NCBI RefSeq assembly: GCF_038396765.1
Contig: NZ_CP150096.1
Span: forward strand, 1,471,001-1,535,000
Direction: 5' to 3'
DNA from: Chitinophaga caseinilytica
Lineage (GTDB): Bacteria > Bacteroidota > Bacteroidia > Chitinophagales > Chitinophagaceae
DNA: 64,000 nucleotides
A program made the position numbers and the translations under genes. This document shows positions 33,047 to 41,179 of this stretch, piece by piece (position 1 is the first letter of the stretch; the number at the start of each line of letters is the position of its first letter). Below the pieces are notes generated by a model. The model made no database searches. It had not been told where the DNA came from and was given only the letters and a program-made list of their open reading frames with translations.

Positions 33047-34087
33047 TTATCTAAACCCCAATCTCCTCCCCATCGCCGGGCTCAGCTCCGGCAACTTCCT
33101 TCTTTCAATAAGGAAACTCGTCAACCGGGCTATGTCTGCAAAGATGTAATGCTTGTCCAGCGCGCCTTTCAGATAATCTCTCCCGGTACTTCCGCCCGTT
33201 CCGATCCGCGTGCCGATCACCCGCTGTACCATGCTCATGTGCCGGTAGCGCCAGGTGCTCAGTTGTTCATCGATCTCCAGCAACGCGTTCAGCAGCTGGA
33301 AAGGCAGTTGCAGCAAGGGATAGCCGCGGTACAACATGATGAACAGCGCCGCGCGGCTGGCTCTTGGTGAAAGGTGGCCCGCCCCTTCGCCGTCCCCGAA
33401 AACTTTGTCGAAATACGCGCGGTTGGCCTGTTCCGCGTCTGCCAGGCCGGCCATGTAGATGTTACGGTAATCGTTGAACCACAGCGAATCGCCGGCGGCG
33501 GAGGCGTTGGTGGCGGGCTGATAATCGGCCCAGTTGCCGGGCTCTTCGAAGAAGGGCATGCGCTCCAGCCAGTCGTTGAGGAGCTTCAGCACGGAAGGTT
33601 CCCGCTCGGCCCGGCGGATAATTTCGATCTTGTCGGGCGTGAGCTGGGAGATGTAATATTCCTGTCCGAAACGGTTTTCGTATTGCAGGCCCAGCCTGGC
33701 TTCGAGGGTTTTGAACTGCCAGCTCTGGAAGCCGGACGCCGGGCGGAGCATGTCGCGGAAATCGAGGAAATCCATGGGCGTCATCGTTTCCATGATATCG
33801 ATCTGCTGCACGAGCAGCTTGAGGATAGTGACGCTGCGGTTCAGGCGGTGCACGACCGTCTGCAATTCGGGGGAATTGTCGTTCACGGCGGGTTTACTCA
33901 TGATATCGGCTACGGATTCCACTTCGAAAAGCAGTTGTTTGAACCACAGTTCATAAGCCTGGTGGATGACGATGAAAAGCATTTCGTCGTGCGCGGGGAG
34001 CCCCAGTTTGTCGGATTCCGGGTGTTGCGCATTCAATATGGCGTCCAGTTGCAGGTACGGGCCGTACTGCACATTCGTTTGTTGCAT
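33047..34087 (-). CDS. kynA: tryptophan 2,3-dioxygenase
   Basis: This haem enzyme opens the indole ring of tryptophan to N-formylkynurenine, the first step of the kynurenine pathway. The 346-residue protein shows FIVIHQAYELWFKQLLFE near the N terminus, FRDMLRPASGFQSWQF, and the C-terminal WRYRHMSMVQRVIGTRIGTGGSTG, where the His of YRHM is the haem ligand. It is longer than the typical ~280 residues because of a central insert (about 180-230). No kynureninase or formamidase is nearby. Its terminator lies at 33014-33043. Confidence 0.93.
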   Translation of the reverse strand: MQQTNVQYGPYLQLDAILNAQHPESDKLGLPAHDEMLFIVIHQAYELWFKQLLFEVESVADIMSKPAVNDNSPELQTVVHRLNRSVTILKLLVQQIDIMETMTPMDFLDFRDMLRPASGFQSWQFKTLEARLGLQYENRFGQEYYISQLTPDKIEIIRRAEREPSVLKLLNDWLERMPFFEEPGNWADYQPATNASAAGDSLWFNDYRNIYMAGLADAEQANRAYFDKVFGDGEGAGHLSPRASRAALFIMLYRGYPLLQLPFQLLNALLEIDEQLSTWRYRHMSMVQRVIGTRIGTGGSTGRDYLKGALDKHYIFADIARLTSFLIERRKLPELSPAMGRRLGFR

Positions 34088-34205
34088 GTGTTAGATAGAT
34101 AAATTGAGGAAAGGGCCGAACTGGCGGCCGTTCAGAAGAATAACGGTCGGGAGCGGATCAGGTTGGGCTTTTGATGATGTTTTTCCAGATATTCATGGCG
34201 TCGGT

Positions 34206-34991
34206 TTAAAGCGAGGGTGTTTTGCCGCCATCCACGGGCAGGTTGATACCGGTGATGTAAGCGGCGGCGGGCGAAGCCAGGAAAGCGACGGCGGCGCCGA
34301 ATTCGGCGGGATCGCCGAAGCGCTGCATGGGGATTTCCTGCCGCCATTCTTCGGCCACGGTGGCTTCGGTAACGCCACGGCTTTCGGCGTTGGCGCGGAA
34401 GAGGCTGCGGAGGCGGTCGGTGCTCATAGACCCGGGGAGCACATTATTAACGGTGATCCCAAAAGGCGCCAGTTCGCCGGCGAGGGTTTTGGCCCAGTTG
34501 GCGACGGCGGCGCGGATGGTGTTGGAAACGCCGAGGTTGCGCAGCGGGGTTTTGACGGAAGTGGAAATGATCTGGATGATGCGCCCGTAGCCGGCTGCCT
34601 TCATTCCCGGGACAACGGCCTGGGCCAGCAGCTGGTTGCAGACCAGGTGGGCCTGGAACGCGGATACGAAAGCGCCGCCTTCGGCAGCGAGGATCGGGCC
34701 GCCCGAGGGGCCGCCGGTATTGTTGACGAGGATGTGAACGATGCGGTCGTTGGTAATGGCGCGGATAACGGATTGCACCTTTTCGGGCTGGTTGAAATCG
34801 GCTGTGAACCAGGCGTGCTGCTGGCCCTGGGACGCGTCGAGCGAAGCCACGGCGGCCTGCAACGGCCCTTCGCTGCGCGCGATGAGGATGCAGCTGGCCC
34901 CCAGCAGGGCGATTTCCCGGGCGGATGCGAGCCCCAGGCCCTGGGAGCCCCCGCAGATAACGGCGGTTTTACCTGTCAGCGCGATGTTCAT
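34206..34991 (-). CDS. SDR family oxidoreductase lacking the canonical Tyr-Lys pair
   Basis: This 261-residue short-chain dehydrogenase-like protein starts at MNIALTGKTAV (ATG at 34991). The NAD(P) loop GGSQGLG is at residues 14-20, the NNTGG strand follows at about residue 92, and the IQIISTS catalytic Ser strand at about residue 140. The usual YxxxK is replaced by SNTIRAA, as in a known FabG-like subgroup whose activity is uncertain. It lies upstream of the tryptophan dioxygenase gene on the same strand with a 118-nt gap. Confidence 0.88.
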   Translation of the reverse strand: MNIALTGKTAVICGGSQGLGLASAREIALLGASCILIARSEGPLQAAVASLDASQGQQHAWFTADFNQPEKVQSVIRAITNDRIVHILVNNTGGPSGGPILAAEGGAFVSAFQAHLVCNQLLAQAVVPGMKAAGYGRIIQIISTSVKTPLRNLGVSNTIRAAVANWAKTLAGELAPFGITVNNVLPGSMSTDRLRSLFRANAESRGVTEATVAEEWRQEIPMQRFGDPAEFGAAVAFLASPAAAYITGINLPVDGGKTPSL

Positions 34992-35163
34992 GCGGTAAAA
35001 GTAAGGAATCGGCCCCGATCCCCGCACCGCGTATGATTTTTTTTCATTAGGTTTGCAATACATAAAACTGCACCCAAGCCGTTCAGGAAATAGGTATATT
35101 TTTTGTTACTTCGCGATAGAACGGCTGAAATACAAGACATTTACAGCATTACAAATTAGATTA

Positions 35164-35871
35164 ATGGAATATAACACCGCACGCAATCACCTCATCATGC
35201 GGGAGTACGGCCGGAACGTACAGCGGATGATCGAATACATATTGACGCTGAAAGACCGTGAGCACCGGCAGCAACAGGTTTCCGCCGTCATCGAACTGAT
35301 GGGCATCCTGCAGCCGCACCTCCGCAACGTGGAAGATTTCCGGCATAAACTGTGGGACCACCTCTTCCTGGTGTCCGACTTCAGGCTGGACGTGGATTCC
35401 CCATACCCCATCCCCACCCGGGAAACGCTGCGCTCCAAACCCGAGCGCCTGCCCTATCCCAAAAAACATCCCCGCCACCGCCACTTCGGGAAAAACCTCG
35501 AACGTGTGATCGATAAAGCCCTTTCCACCGAAAACCCCGAAATGAAAGACGGGTTCGTTCAGGTGATCGGCAATTACATGAAACTGGCCTATGGCAACTG
35601 GCATAAAGAAAACGTGCACGACGACGCCATCCGCGCCGAACTGTCGTCTATCACCCACGGCGAACTGCAATACTATCCCACATCCGGCAACGCCAACCCG
35701 GCGCCCGTGATCAGCATGGAAACCCAGTTCCGCGCTCCCGGCAACACCACCGCGCCTGCTCCGAACAGCAACAACAATAACAACAAACGTAAGCAGTTCC
35801 AGCAGAACAACTACAAGCAGAACAAGAGCAACAAGAACAAACACAAATACAACAAAAACAGGAACAAGTGA
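35164..35871 (+). CDS. DUF4290 family protein with Asn/Lys-rich tail
   Basis: This 235-residue protein starts at MEYNTARNHLIMREYGRN (ATG at 35164), the invariant start of DUF4290. Residues 1-185 are the conserved helical domain (IEYILTLKDREHR, HKLWDHLFL, RIRYPKK-like LPYPKKHPRHRHFG). Residues about 195-235 are a low-complexity tail, almost only N, K and Q, which may bind nucleic acid or be disordered. The function is unknown. The last codons overlap the murA GTG start by 4 nt (GTGA), so this gene is translationally coupled to cell-wall synthesis genes. Confidence 0.9.
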   Translation: MEYNTARNHLIMREYGRNVQRMIEYILTLKDREHRQQQVSAVIELMGILQPHLRNVEDFRHKLWDHLFLVSDFRLDVDSPYPIPTRETLRSKPERLPYPKKHPRHRHFGKNLERVIDKALSTENPEMKDGFVQVIGNYMKLAYGNWHKENVHDDAIRAELSSITHGELQYYPTSGNANPAPVISMETQFRAPGNTTAPAPNSNNNNNKRKQFQQNNYKQNKSNKNKHKYNKNRNK

Positions 35872-37181
35872 TCAACGCGTTCGAAGTTAGAGGCGGCAAC
35901 CGTCTGAAAGGAGAAATTATACCGCAGGGAGCCAAAAACGAAGCATTACAGATTATCAGCGCGGTACTGTTGACACCCGGAAAAGTGACCATCAGCAACA
36001 TCCCCGACATCGTGGACGTTAACCTGCTGATCGAACTGCTGGCAGACGCCGGCGTGAAAGTGAACCGCGTTTCCCGCTCCGTTTGCGAATTCCAGGCCGA
36101 TGCCGTAAATATGGATTACCTGGAAAGCCCCGAGTTCAAAAAGAAATCAGGCCGCCTGCGCGGCTCCGTGATGATGGCCGGCCCCCTGCTGGCCCGTTTC
36201 GGTAAAGCCTATATCCCCAAACCCGGGGGCGACAAAATCGGCCGCCGCCGGCTCGATACACACGTGATCGGGTTCGAGCGCCTGGGCGCTTCCTTCGTTT
36301 ACGATACGGACGATAACTATTTCCGCCTGGAGTCGCCCAAAAGCGGCCTCAACGGCACTTATATGCTGCTCGACGAGCCCAGCGTAACCGGCACCGCCAA
36401 CATCGTGATGGCCGCCGCGCTGGCCAACGGCACCACCACCATTTACAACGCCGCCTGCGAACCTTACCTGCAGCAGCTTTGTAAAATGCTCAACAGCATG
36501 GGCGCTAAAATCAAGGGCGTAGGTTCCAACCTCCTCGAGATCGAAGGCGTTTCCAGCCTGAACGGCTGCGAACACGCCATGCTGCCCGATATGATCGAGA
36601 TCGGGTCTTTCATCGGCCTGGCCGCCATGACCCAATCCGAGATCACCATCAAGAACGCAGGCATCAAAAACCTCGGCATCATCCCCGAAAAATTCGGGCT
36701 GCTGGGCATCAAAATGGAATACCGGGGCGATGATATCTTCATCCCCGAACAGGAAAGCTACGAGATCCAGAACTTCCTCGACGGCTCCATCCTCACCATT
36801 TCCGACCACCCCTGGCCCGGCTTTACGCCAGACCTGCTGAGCATCGTGCTCGTAGTGGCCACCCAGGCGAAAGGCAGCGTGATGATCCACCAGAAAATGT
36901 TCGAAAGCAGGTTGTTCTTCGTAGACAAGCTGATCGACATGGGCGCCCAGATCATCCTTTGCGATCCGCACCGCGCCGCTGTGATCGGCCTCGGCCGTCA
37001 GCACCAGCTGCGGGGCATCACCATGAGCAGCCCCGACATCCGTGCCGGCGTTTCGCTCCTGATCGCCGCGCTCAGCGCACAGGGGAAAAGCACCATCCAT
37101 AACATCGACCAGATCGACCGCGGCTACCAGTATATCGACGAGCGCCTGCGGAACCTGGGAGCAGATATCAAGCGCGTCTAA
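35868..37181 (+). CDS. murA: UDP-N-acetylglucosamine 1-carboxyvinyltransferase (Asp-type MurA)
   Basis: This cytoplasmic enzyme starts peptidoglycan synthesis by adding enolpyruvate from PEP to UDP-GlcNAc. The 437-residue EPSP-synthase fold shows the catalytic Lys23-Asn24 (GAKNEALQ), GTANIVMAAALA and the C-terminal GYQYIDERLRNLGA. The PEP-loop Cys (Cys115 in E. coli) is Asp122 in PGGDKIGRRRLD. Cys is the residue alkylated by fosfomycin, and enzymes with Asp here are known to be resistant. The start is a GTG overlapping the DUF4290 stop. gmk follows 5 nt later. Confidence 0.95.
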   Translation: MINAFEVRGGNRLKGEIIPQGAKNEALQIISAVLLTPGKVTISNIPDIVDVNLLIELLADAGVKVNRVSRSVCEFQADAVNMDYLESPEFKKKSGRLRGSVMMAGPLLARFGKAYIPKPGGDKIGRRRLDTHVIGFERLGASFVYDTDDNYFRLESPKSGLNGTYMLLDEPSVTGTANIVMAAALANGTTTIYNAACEPYLQQLCKMLNSMGAKIKGVGSNLLEIEGVSSLNGCEHAMLPDMIEIGSFIGLAAMTQSEITIKNAGIKNLGIIPEKFGLLGIKMEYRGDDIFIPEQESYEIQNFLDGSILTISDHPWPGFTPDLLSIVLVVATQAKGSVMIHQKMFESRLFFVDKLIDMGAQIILCDPHRAAVIGLGRQHQLRGITMSSPDIRAGVSLLIAALSAQGKSTIHNIDQIDRGYQYIDERLRNLGADIKRV

Positions 37182-37186
37182 ACCAA

Positions 37187-37756
37187 ATGGCATCCAACAA
37201 GATCATTATTATTACCGCTCCCTCGGGCGCAGGTAAAACCACCATCGTACGCAAACTGTTGGCAGACATGCCGCAGCTCGCCTTTTCCATCTCCGCCGCC
37301 ACCCGCTCGCCCCGCGAAACGGAAACGCACGGGAAGGATTATTACTTCATGTCGCCCGAAACATTCCAGGAGCATATCGAACAGAACGATTTCGCCGAAT
37401 ATGAAATGGTATACGCCGGGAAGTATTACGGAACGCTGAAGAGCGAACTGCAACGGATCTGGGACAACGGGCAAACGCCCATGGTGGACATCGACGTGAA
37501 AGGCGCGCTGAGCATCAAGGAAAAATACCACGGAACGGCGCTGACCATCTTCATCCAGCCTCCTTCGCTCGACGCGCTGCGGGTACGCCTCAGCGAGCGG
37601 GGAACGGAAACCCAGGCGAGCCTGGACGAAAGGCTGGGGAAAGCACGGTACGAGCTATCGTTTGCCAGGGAATTTGATTATATTGTTGTAAATGAGGTGC
37701 TGGAAACGGCTTATGCCGAAGTGAGGAAATTGATCGAAACCTTTTTGGCCCGTTAA
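37187..37756 (+). CDS. gmk: guanylate kinase
   Basis: This 189-residue enzyme phosphorylates GMP to GDP. The P-loop APSGAGKTT (Lys17) is followed by the GMP-binding part (SISAATRSPRETETHGKDYYFMS, then EYEMVYAGKYYGTLKSEL) and the lid R-x-x-x-R region (RLSERGTET). It is complete and typical. It starts 5 nt after murA, forming the unit DUF4290-murA-gmk. Confidence 0.97.
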   Translation: MASNKIIIITAPSGAGKTTIVRKLLADMPQLAFSISAATRSPRETETHGKDYYFMSPETFQEHIEQNDFAEYEMVYAGKYYGTLKSELQRIWDNGQTPMVDIDVKGALSIKEKYHGTALTIFIQPPSLDALRVRLSERGTETQASLDERLGKARYELSFAREFDYIVVNEVLETAYAEVRKLIETFLAR

Positions 37757-37809
37757 CCGTTATTGATGGGCGCGATTGCCGTAGCCCTTAAACACATATC
37801 TTTGAACGG

Positions 37810-39081
37810 ATGGATATTTACACGATCGTTTTACTGGTTTTAGTGATATTGCTGGCGGGTTTCTTCGCCGGCATGGAAACGGCGTTCGCCAATATCAACC
37901 GGCTGAGCATCGAGCTAAAGAAGAAACAGGGCCGCGTAGCCGGCAGGATCCTGGCCGGCTTCAGCGATCACCCCGCCAAAATCCTCGCCACCAGCCTCAT
38001 CGGCCTCACCATCAGCATCGTTATATATAGTATGCTGGTTGCGGGATGGCTGGACCAACTGTGGCTCTCCATCTGGAAATCGGAAGAGCAGGTGGCGAAG
38101 TTCGTGGCATTGACGCTTTTCATCGAGATTTGCGCGGCTACGCTGCTGGTGCTGTTTTTCGGGTTTTTCATCCCGCGAAGCATCTTCCGCTCCCGCCCCG
38201 AAGCCCTGCTGAGCTTTTTCGCATGGCCCATTTCGGTACTGTCGAAACCTTTTTACGTGATCGGCGCCATGCTGGAGTCGATCTCGGAGTGGATACTGAA
38301 ATACCTGTTCAATGTGCGCATCATCGAGAACAAAAGTTCCTTCGGGCGGGTAGACGTGGAATATTTCATTCGCCAGAGCCAGCAGCACATGGGCGAAAGC
38401 CAGGAACTGAACACCGAGCTGTTCGAAAACGCCCTCAGCCTGGTGCACGTCAAGATCCGCGGATGCCTCATCCCGCGGAAAGAGATCGAAGCGCTGGACA
38501 TTTCCGCCACGATAGAAGACTGCCGGAAGAAGTTCATCGATACGAAATTGTCTAAAGTCATCATCTACGAACAAAATATTGACAATATTCTCGGATATGT
38601 GCACCAGCTGGACATGTTCAAGAACCCGAAAGACATTCGGGCCGTCATCCACCCCATCCTCGCCGTGCCCGAAACCATGAGCGCGATCGACCTGTTGGGG
38701 AAATTCAACAAGGAGCGGAGAAGCATTGCCTGGGTGGTGGACGAGTTCGGCGGAACGGCCGGTATCGTGACGATCGAAGACGTGCTGGAGGAGATTTTCG
38801 GGGATATCAAGGATGAGCACGATGTGGAAGAGTTCGTGGAGAAGCAGATCGCAGAGAAGGAATACATTTTTTCGGGCCGCCTGGAGCTGGATTACCTGAA
38901 CGAGCGGTACGGGTTCGATTTCCCTGAAGACGAAAGCGAGACCCTTTCCGGCTATATCATTTCCCACTACGAAACGATCCCGCGGTTGAAGGAGCGTATT
39001 ATCATCGATAATTACGAGTTTGACGTGCTGAACGTGACGGATACGCGGATCGAGATGGTGAAAATGAAGATCCTGGATTAG
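37810..39081 (+). CDS. CNNM/CorC-type transporter (DUF21 with CBS pair)
   Basis: This 423-residue membrane protein has a DUF21 transmembrane domain (about residues 1-190, four hydrophobic segments, with GFFAGMETAFANINRLSIE at the start), two CBS domains (about 210-335, CLIPRKEIEALD and AWVVDEFGGTAGIVTIED) and a C-terminal CorC_HlyC domain (about 345-423). Family members move magnesium or are tied to gliding in Bacteroidota (GldE is of this type). Which role applies here cannot be told. It follows gmk by 53 nt. Confidence 0.9.
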   Translation: MDIYTIVLLVLVILLAGFFAGMETAFANINRLSIELKKKQGRVAGRILAGFSDHPAKILATSLIGLTISIVIYSMLVAGWLDQLWLSIWKSEEQVAKFVALTLFIEICAATLLVLFFGFFIPRSIFRSRPEALLSFFAWPISVLSKPFYVIGAMLESISEWILKYLFNVRIIENKSSFGRVDVEYFIRQSQQHMGESQELNTELFENALSLVHVKIRGCLIPRKEIEALDISATIEDCRKKFIDTKLSKVIIYEQNIDNILGYVHQLDMFKNPKDIRAVIHPILAVPETMSAIDLLGKFNKERRSIAWVVDEFGGTAGIVTIEDVLEEIFGDIKDEHDVEEFVEKQIAEKEYIFSGRLELDYLNERYGFDFPEDESETLSGYIISHYETIPRLKERIIIDNYEFDVLNVTDTRIEMVKMKILD

Positions 39082-39372
39082 GCAATCCGGCCTGATTGTT
39101 GCTGTAGTTGAGATGAATGGCTGTATTTTCAAGCTGTTCCGGAAAAAGGAAAAAGTCCTGTATTTCCATCAAAATCAAAGTGTATCGGTTGATTGGCAGT
39201 AGTTTAGAAAACGATTTCAGTTATATTTATTTTTTAATATAATATTATCGCTGCAAAATCGTTTTTTACAAGAGTGGTAGGAAATTAACACGAGCGGAAA
39301 GCCTTTAGGTGCTGATACGTAACACAATAATTTGATTTTTGTTAAAAGGTTGTAAAAAACTTTGTTGTAACA
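39082..39372. other. AT-rich intergenic stretch without a gene
   Basis: I see no ORF with support, no repeat and no convincing hairpin in these 290 nt. The sequence is much richer in A and T than its neighbours. Confidence 0.4.
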
Positions 39373-39402
39373 TTGATAATACGATATTTCTTTCTATTTT
39401 TG
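39373..39402 (+). promoter_or_regulatory. promoter of a small RNA candidate
   Basis: TTG (39373-39375), a 19-nt spacer and TATTTTTG (39395-39402, exact TAnnTTTG) form a good Bacteroidota promoter with no ORF behind it. Confidence 0.6.
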
Positions 39403-39408
39403 TTTTAG

Positions 39409-39584
39409 AAAATTGAATGCTTTAGTCACGATTGCGACTTACATCTGAATAGCTTGCCATTAAAGGGTGCAAGTTTCAATCTAACAGAAGCGAAAAAGAC
39501 ATTCTCGAATTCAACTTTTTTGGGGTTAACAAACAATGGATGAAAGGCCGGCTCTTGATTCTTCTCGGGCTGGCTCTTTTTTTT
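39409..39584 (+). ncRNA. candidate small RNA between the CNNM gene and tatC
   Basis: The predicted transcript of about 175 nt starts near 39409 and ends at a strong intrinsic terminator (GCCGGCTC at 39547-39554 pairing with GGGCTGGC at 39567-39574, then T8 at 39577-39584). Inside, the only ORF is a 26-codon one that runs over the terminator and is implausible. It ends 115 nt before tatC. It could instead be a leader of tatC with an attenuator, but T8 directly after a stable stem favours a separate RNA. No known family was recognised. Confidence 0.55.
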
Positions 39585-39698
39585 GCCCTATATCAATCTC
39601 CTCTTACTTTCTCGTAATTTTCTTATTACCTTAGCCACCGTTTTTCACATTCAACTCTTCGGGGCATGTTATATTTGTGCTCCTGATTCTGATAGCGC

Positions 39699-40544
39699 AT
39701 GTTAAAGAAGTTATTCTCGAGTAACGAAGAAAAAGCAGAGATGTCGTTTTTCGACCACCTGGAAGAGCTCCGGTGGCACCTGGTTCGCTCTGCAGCTGCG
39801 ATCGTGATCGTGAGCATCCTGGGATTCGTGTTCACAGACTGGATCCTGACCAAAGTGATCTTCGGCCCCACACAGGCCGACTTCCCCACCTACAGATGGA
39901 TTTGCTCCGCCAGCCATTATTTCGGACTGGGCGATAAGATGTGCATCACACCGCCGCCCATCGTTTTCCAGAACACCAAAATGGCCGGCCAGATCATGCT
40001 CCAGTTCAAACTGGCCATGATCATCGGCGTGATCGGCGCTTTCCCGTACGTGTGCTGGGAACTGTGGCGGTTTATTCGTCCTGCCCTGAAAGACAATGAG
40101 GCCAAGGGTTCCAAAGGCGTTATCTTTTGGGTGACCCTCCAGTTCCTCATGGGCATCGCGTTCAGCTATTTCCTCATCGCCCCGTTCATGATCAACTTCC
40201 TCGCCAGCTATACCGTGTCTGAAGTGATCAAGAACGACTTCTTCATCGACGATTATTTCGGGCTGATGTCGCAGATCATCCTCGGGATGGGCGCACTGTT
40301 CGAAATGCCGATCCTCGTATACTTCCTCACGAAGCTGGGCATTCTTACGCCTACTTTCATGCGGAACTACCGTAGGCATGCGATCGTCGTTATCCTCGTA
40401 CTGGCGGCCATCATCACTCCGCCCGACGTACTTGACCAATTGCTCGTTTTCGTACCTTTATACCTGCTGTATGAAGTGAGTATCCTGATCTCGGCCAGAA
40501 CGTACGCGAAGAAAGAGAAAGCGGAAATCGAAGAGTGGTCCTGA
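39699..40544 (+). CDS. tatC: Sec-independent protein translocase TatC
   Basis: This inner-membrane receptor for twin-arginine signal peptides has 281 residues and six membrane segments. The cytoplasmic N terminus has the conserved EMSFFDHLEELRWHLVRS, and the family's essential Glu lies after TM2-TM3 in the loop CWELWRFIRPAL, with the C-terminal ITPPDVLDQLLVFVPLYLLYE. An insert after TM1 (FGPTQADFPTYRW...) is normal in Bacteroidota. TatA is not adjacent. rpiB follows 50 nt downstream. Confidence 0.96.
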   Translation: MLKKLFSSNEEKAEMSFFDHLEELRWHLVRSAAAIVIVSILGFVFTDWILTKVIFGPTQADFPTYRWICSASHYFGLGDKMCITPPPIVFQNTKMAGQIMLQFKLAMIIGVIGAFPYVCWELWRFIRPALKDNEAKGSKGVIFWVTLQFLMGIAFSYFLIAPFMINFLASYTVSEVIKNDFFIDDYFGLMSQIILGMGALFEMPILVYFLTKLGILTPTFMRNYRRHAIVVILVLAAIITPPDVLDQLLVFVPLYLLYEVSILISARTYAKKEKAEIEEWS

Positions 40545-40594
40545 TAACACAGCAGATTCAACTACCATCAACACCAAATAAAAATCCATTGGGT

Positions 40595-41053
40595 ATGGAA
40601 CAAACGACATTCGATCTTTCCCTGCCGATCGCCATCGGGTCTGACCACGCTGGGTTCGATTATAAGGAAGAAGTGATTTCCTGGCTGGAAGGGAAAGGGG
40701 TACAGGTAAAGGATTTCGGCACTTATTCTGTCGACTCCGTGGATTACCCCGATTTCGCGCACCCGGTAGCCAGCGCCGTGGAAGACGGAACACATGCCTT
40801 CGGCATCCTCATCTGCGGCAGTGCGAACGGTGTGGCCATCACGGCCAACAAGCACCAGGGCATCCGCGCGGCCATCTGCTGGGGCGACGAGCTTGCCCGC
40901 CTGGCCCGGAGCCACAACAACGCCAATGTGCTCTGCATCCCGGCGCGCTTTGTAAGCGTGCCTACGGCAACCGAAATGGTAGACGTGTTCTTGTCTACCC
41001 CTTTCGAAGGCGGCCGTCACGAAAACCGCGTGAAGAAGATCGCCTGCATGTAG
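40595..41053 (+). CDS. rpiB: ribose 5-phosphate isomerase B
   Basis: This enzyme interconverts ribose 5-phosphate and ribulose 5-phosphate in the pentose phosphate pathway. The 152-residue protein starts at MEQTTFDLSLP (ATG at 40595). It shows IAIGSDHAGFDYKEEV, DYPDFAHPVASAV, the active-site ILICGSANGVAITANKHQGIRAA (where many homologues have GTGIG with a Cys base) and the LCIPARFVS strand. It is complete for the family and ends at a terminator 38 nt downstream. Confidence 0.95.
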   Translation: MEQTTFDLSLPIAIGSDHAGFDYKEEVISWLEGKGVQVKDFGTYSVDSVDYPDFAHPVASAVEDGTHAFGILICGSANGVAITANKHQGIRAAICWGDELARLARSHNNANVLCIPARFVSVPTATEMVDVFLSTPFEGGRHENRVKKIACM

Positions 41054-41090
41054 ACCGCGCAGGGCCGGGTCTTTCGGCAAATATTTCTCG

Positions 41091-41119
41091 AAGAGGCTGT
41101 GCAAACAGCCTCTTTTTAT
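41091..41119 (+). terminator. intrinsic terminator
   Basis: The stem AAGAGGCTGT / ACAGCCTCTT is followed by T5, after rpiB. Confidence 0.85.
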
Positions 41120-41179
41120 TTGAATGGTAGCGGTGGCAACCCCCGTAAACCTTAATTTTAGCGCATTAAAAACCTGCGA

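Noticed and set aside
39534..39614. 26-codon ORF starting at the ATG before the terminator near 39560
   Set aside because: It runs straight through a strong terminator hairpin and T8, has no ribosome site and encodes no recognisable peptide.
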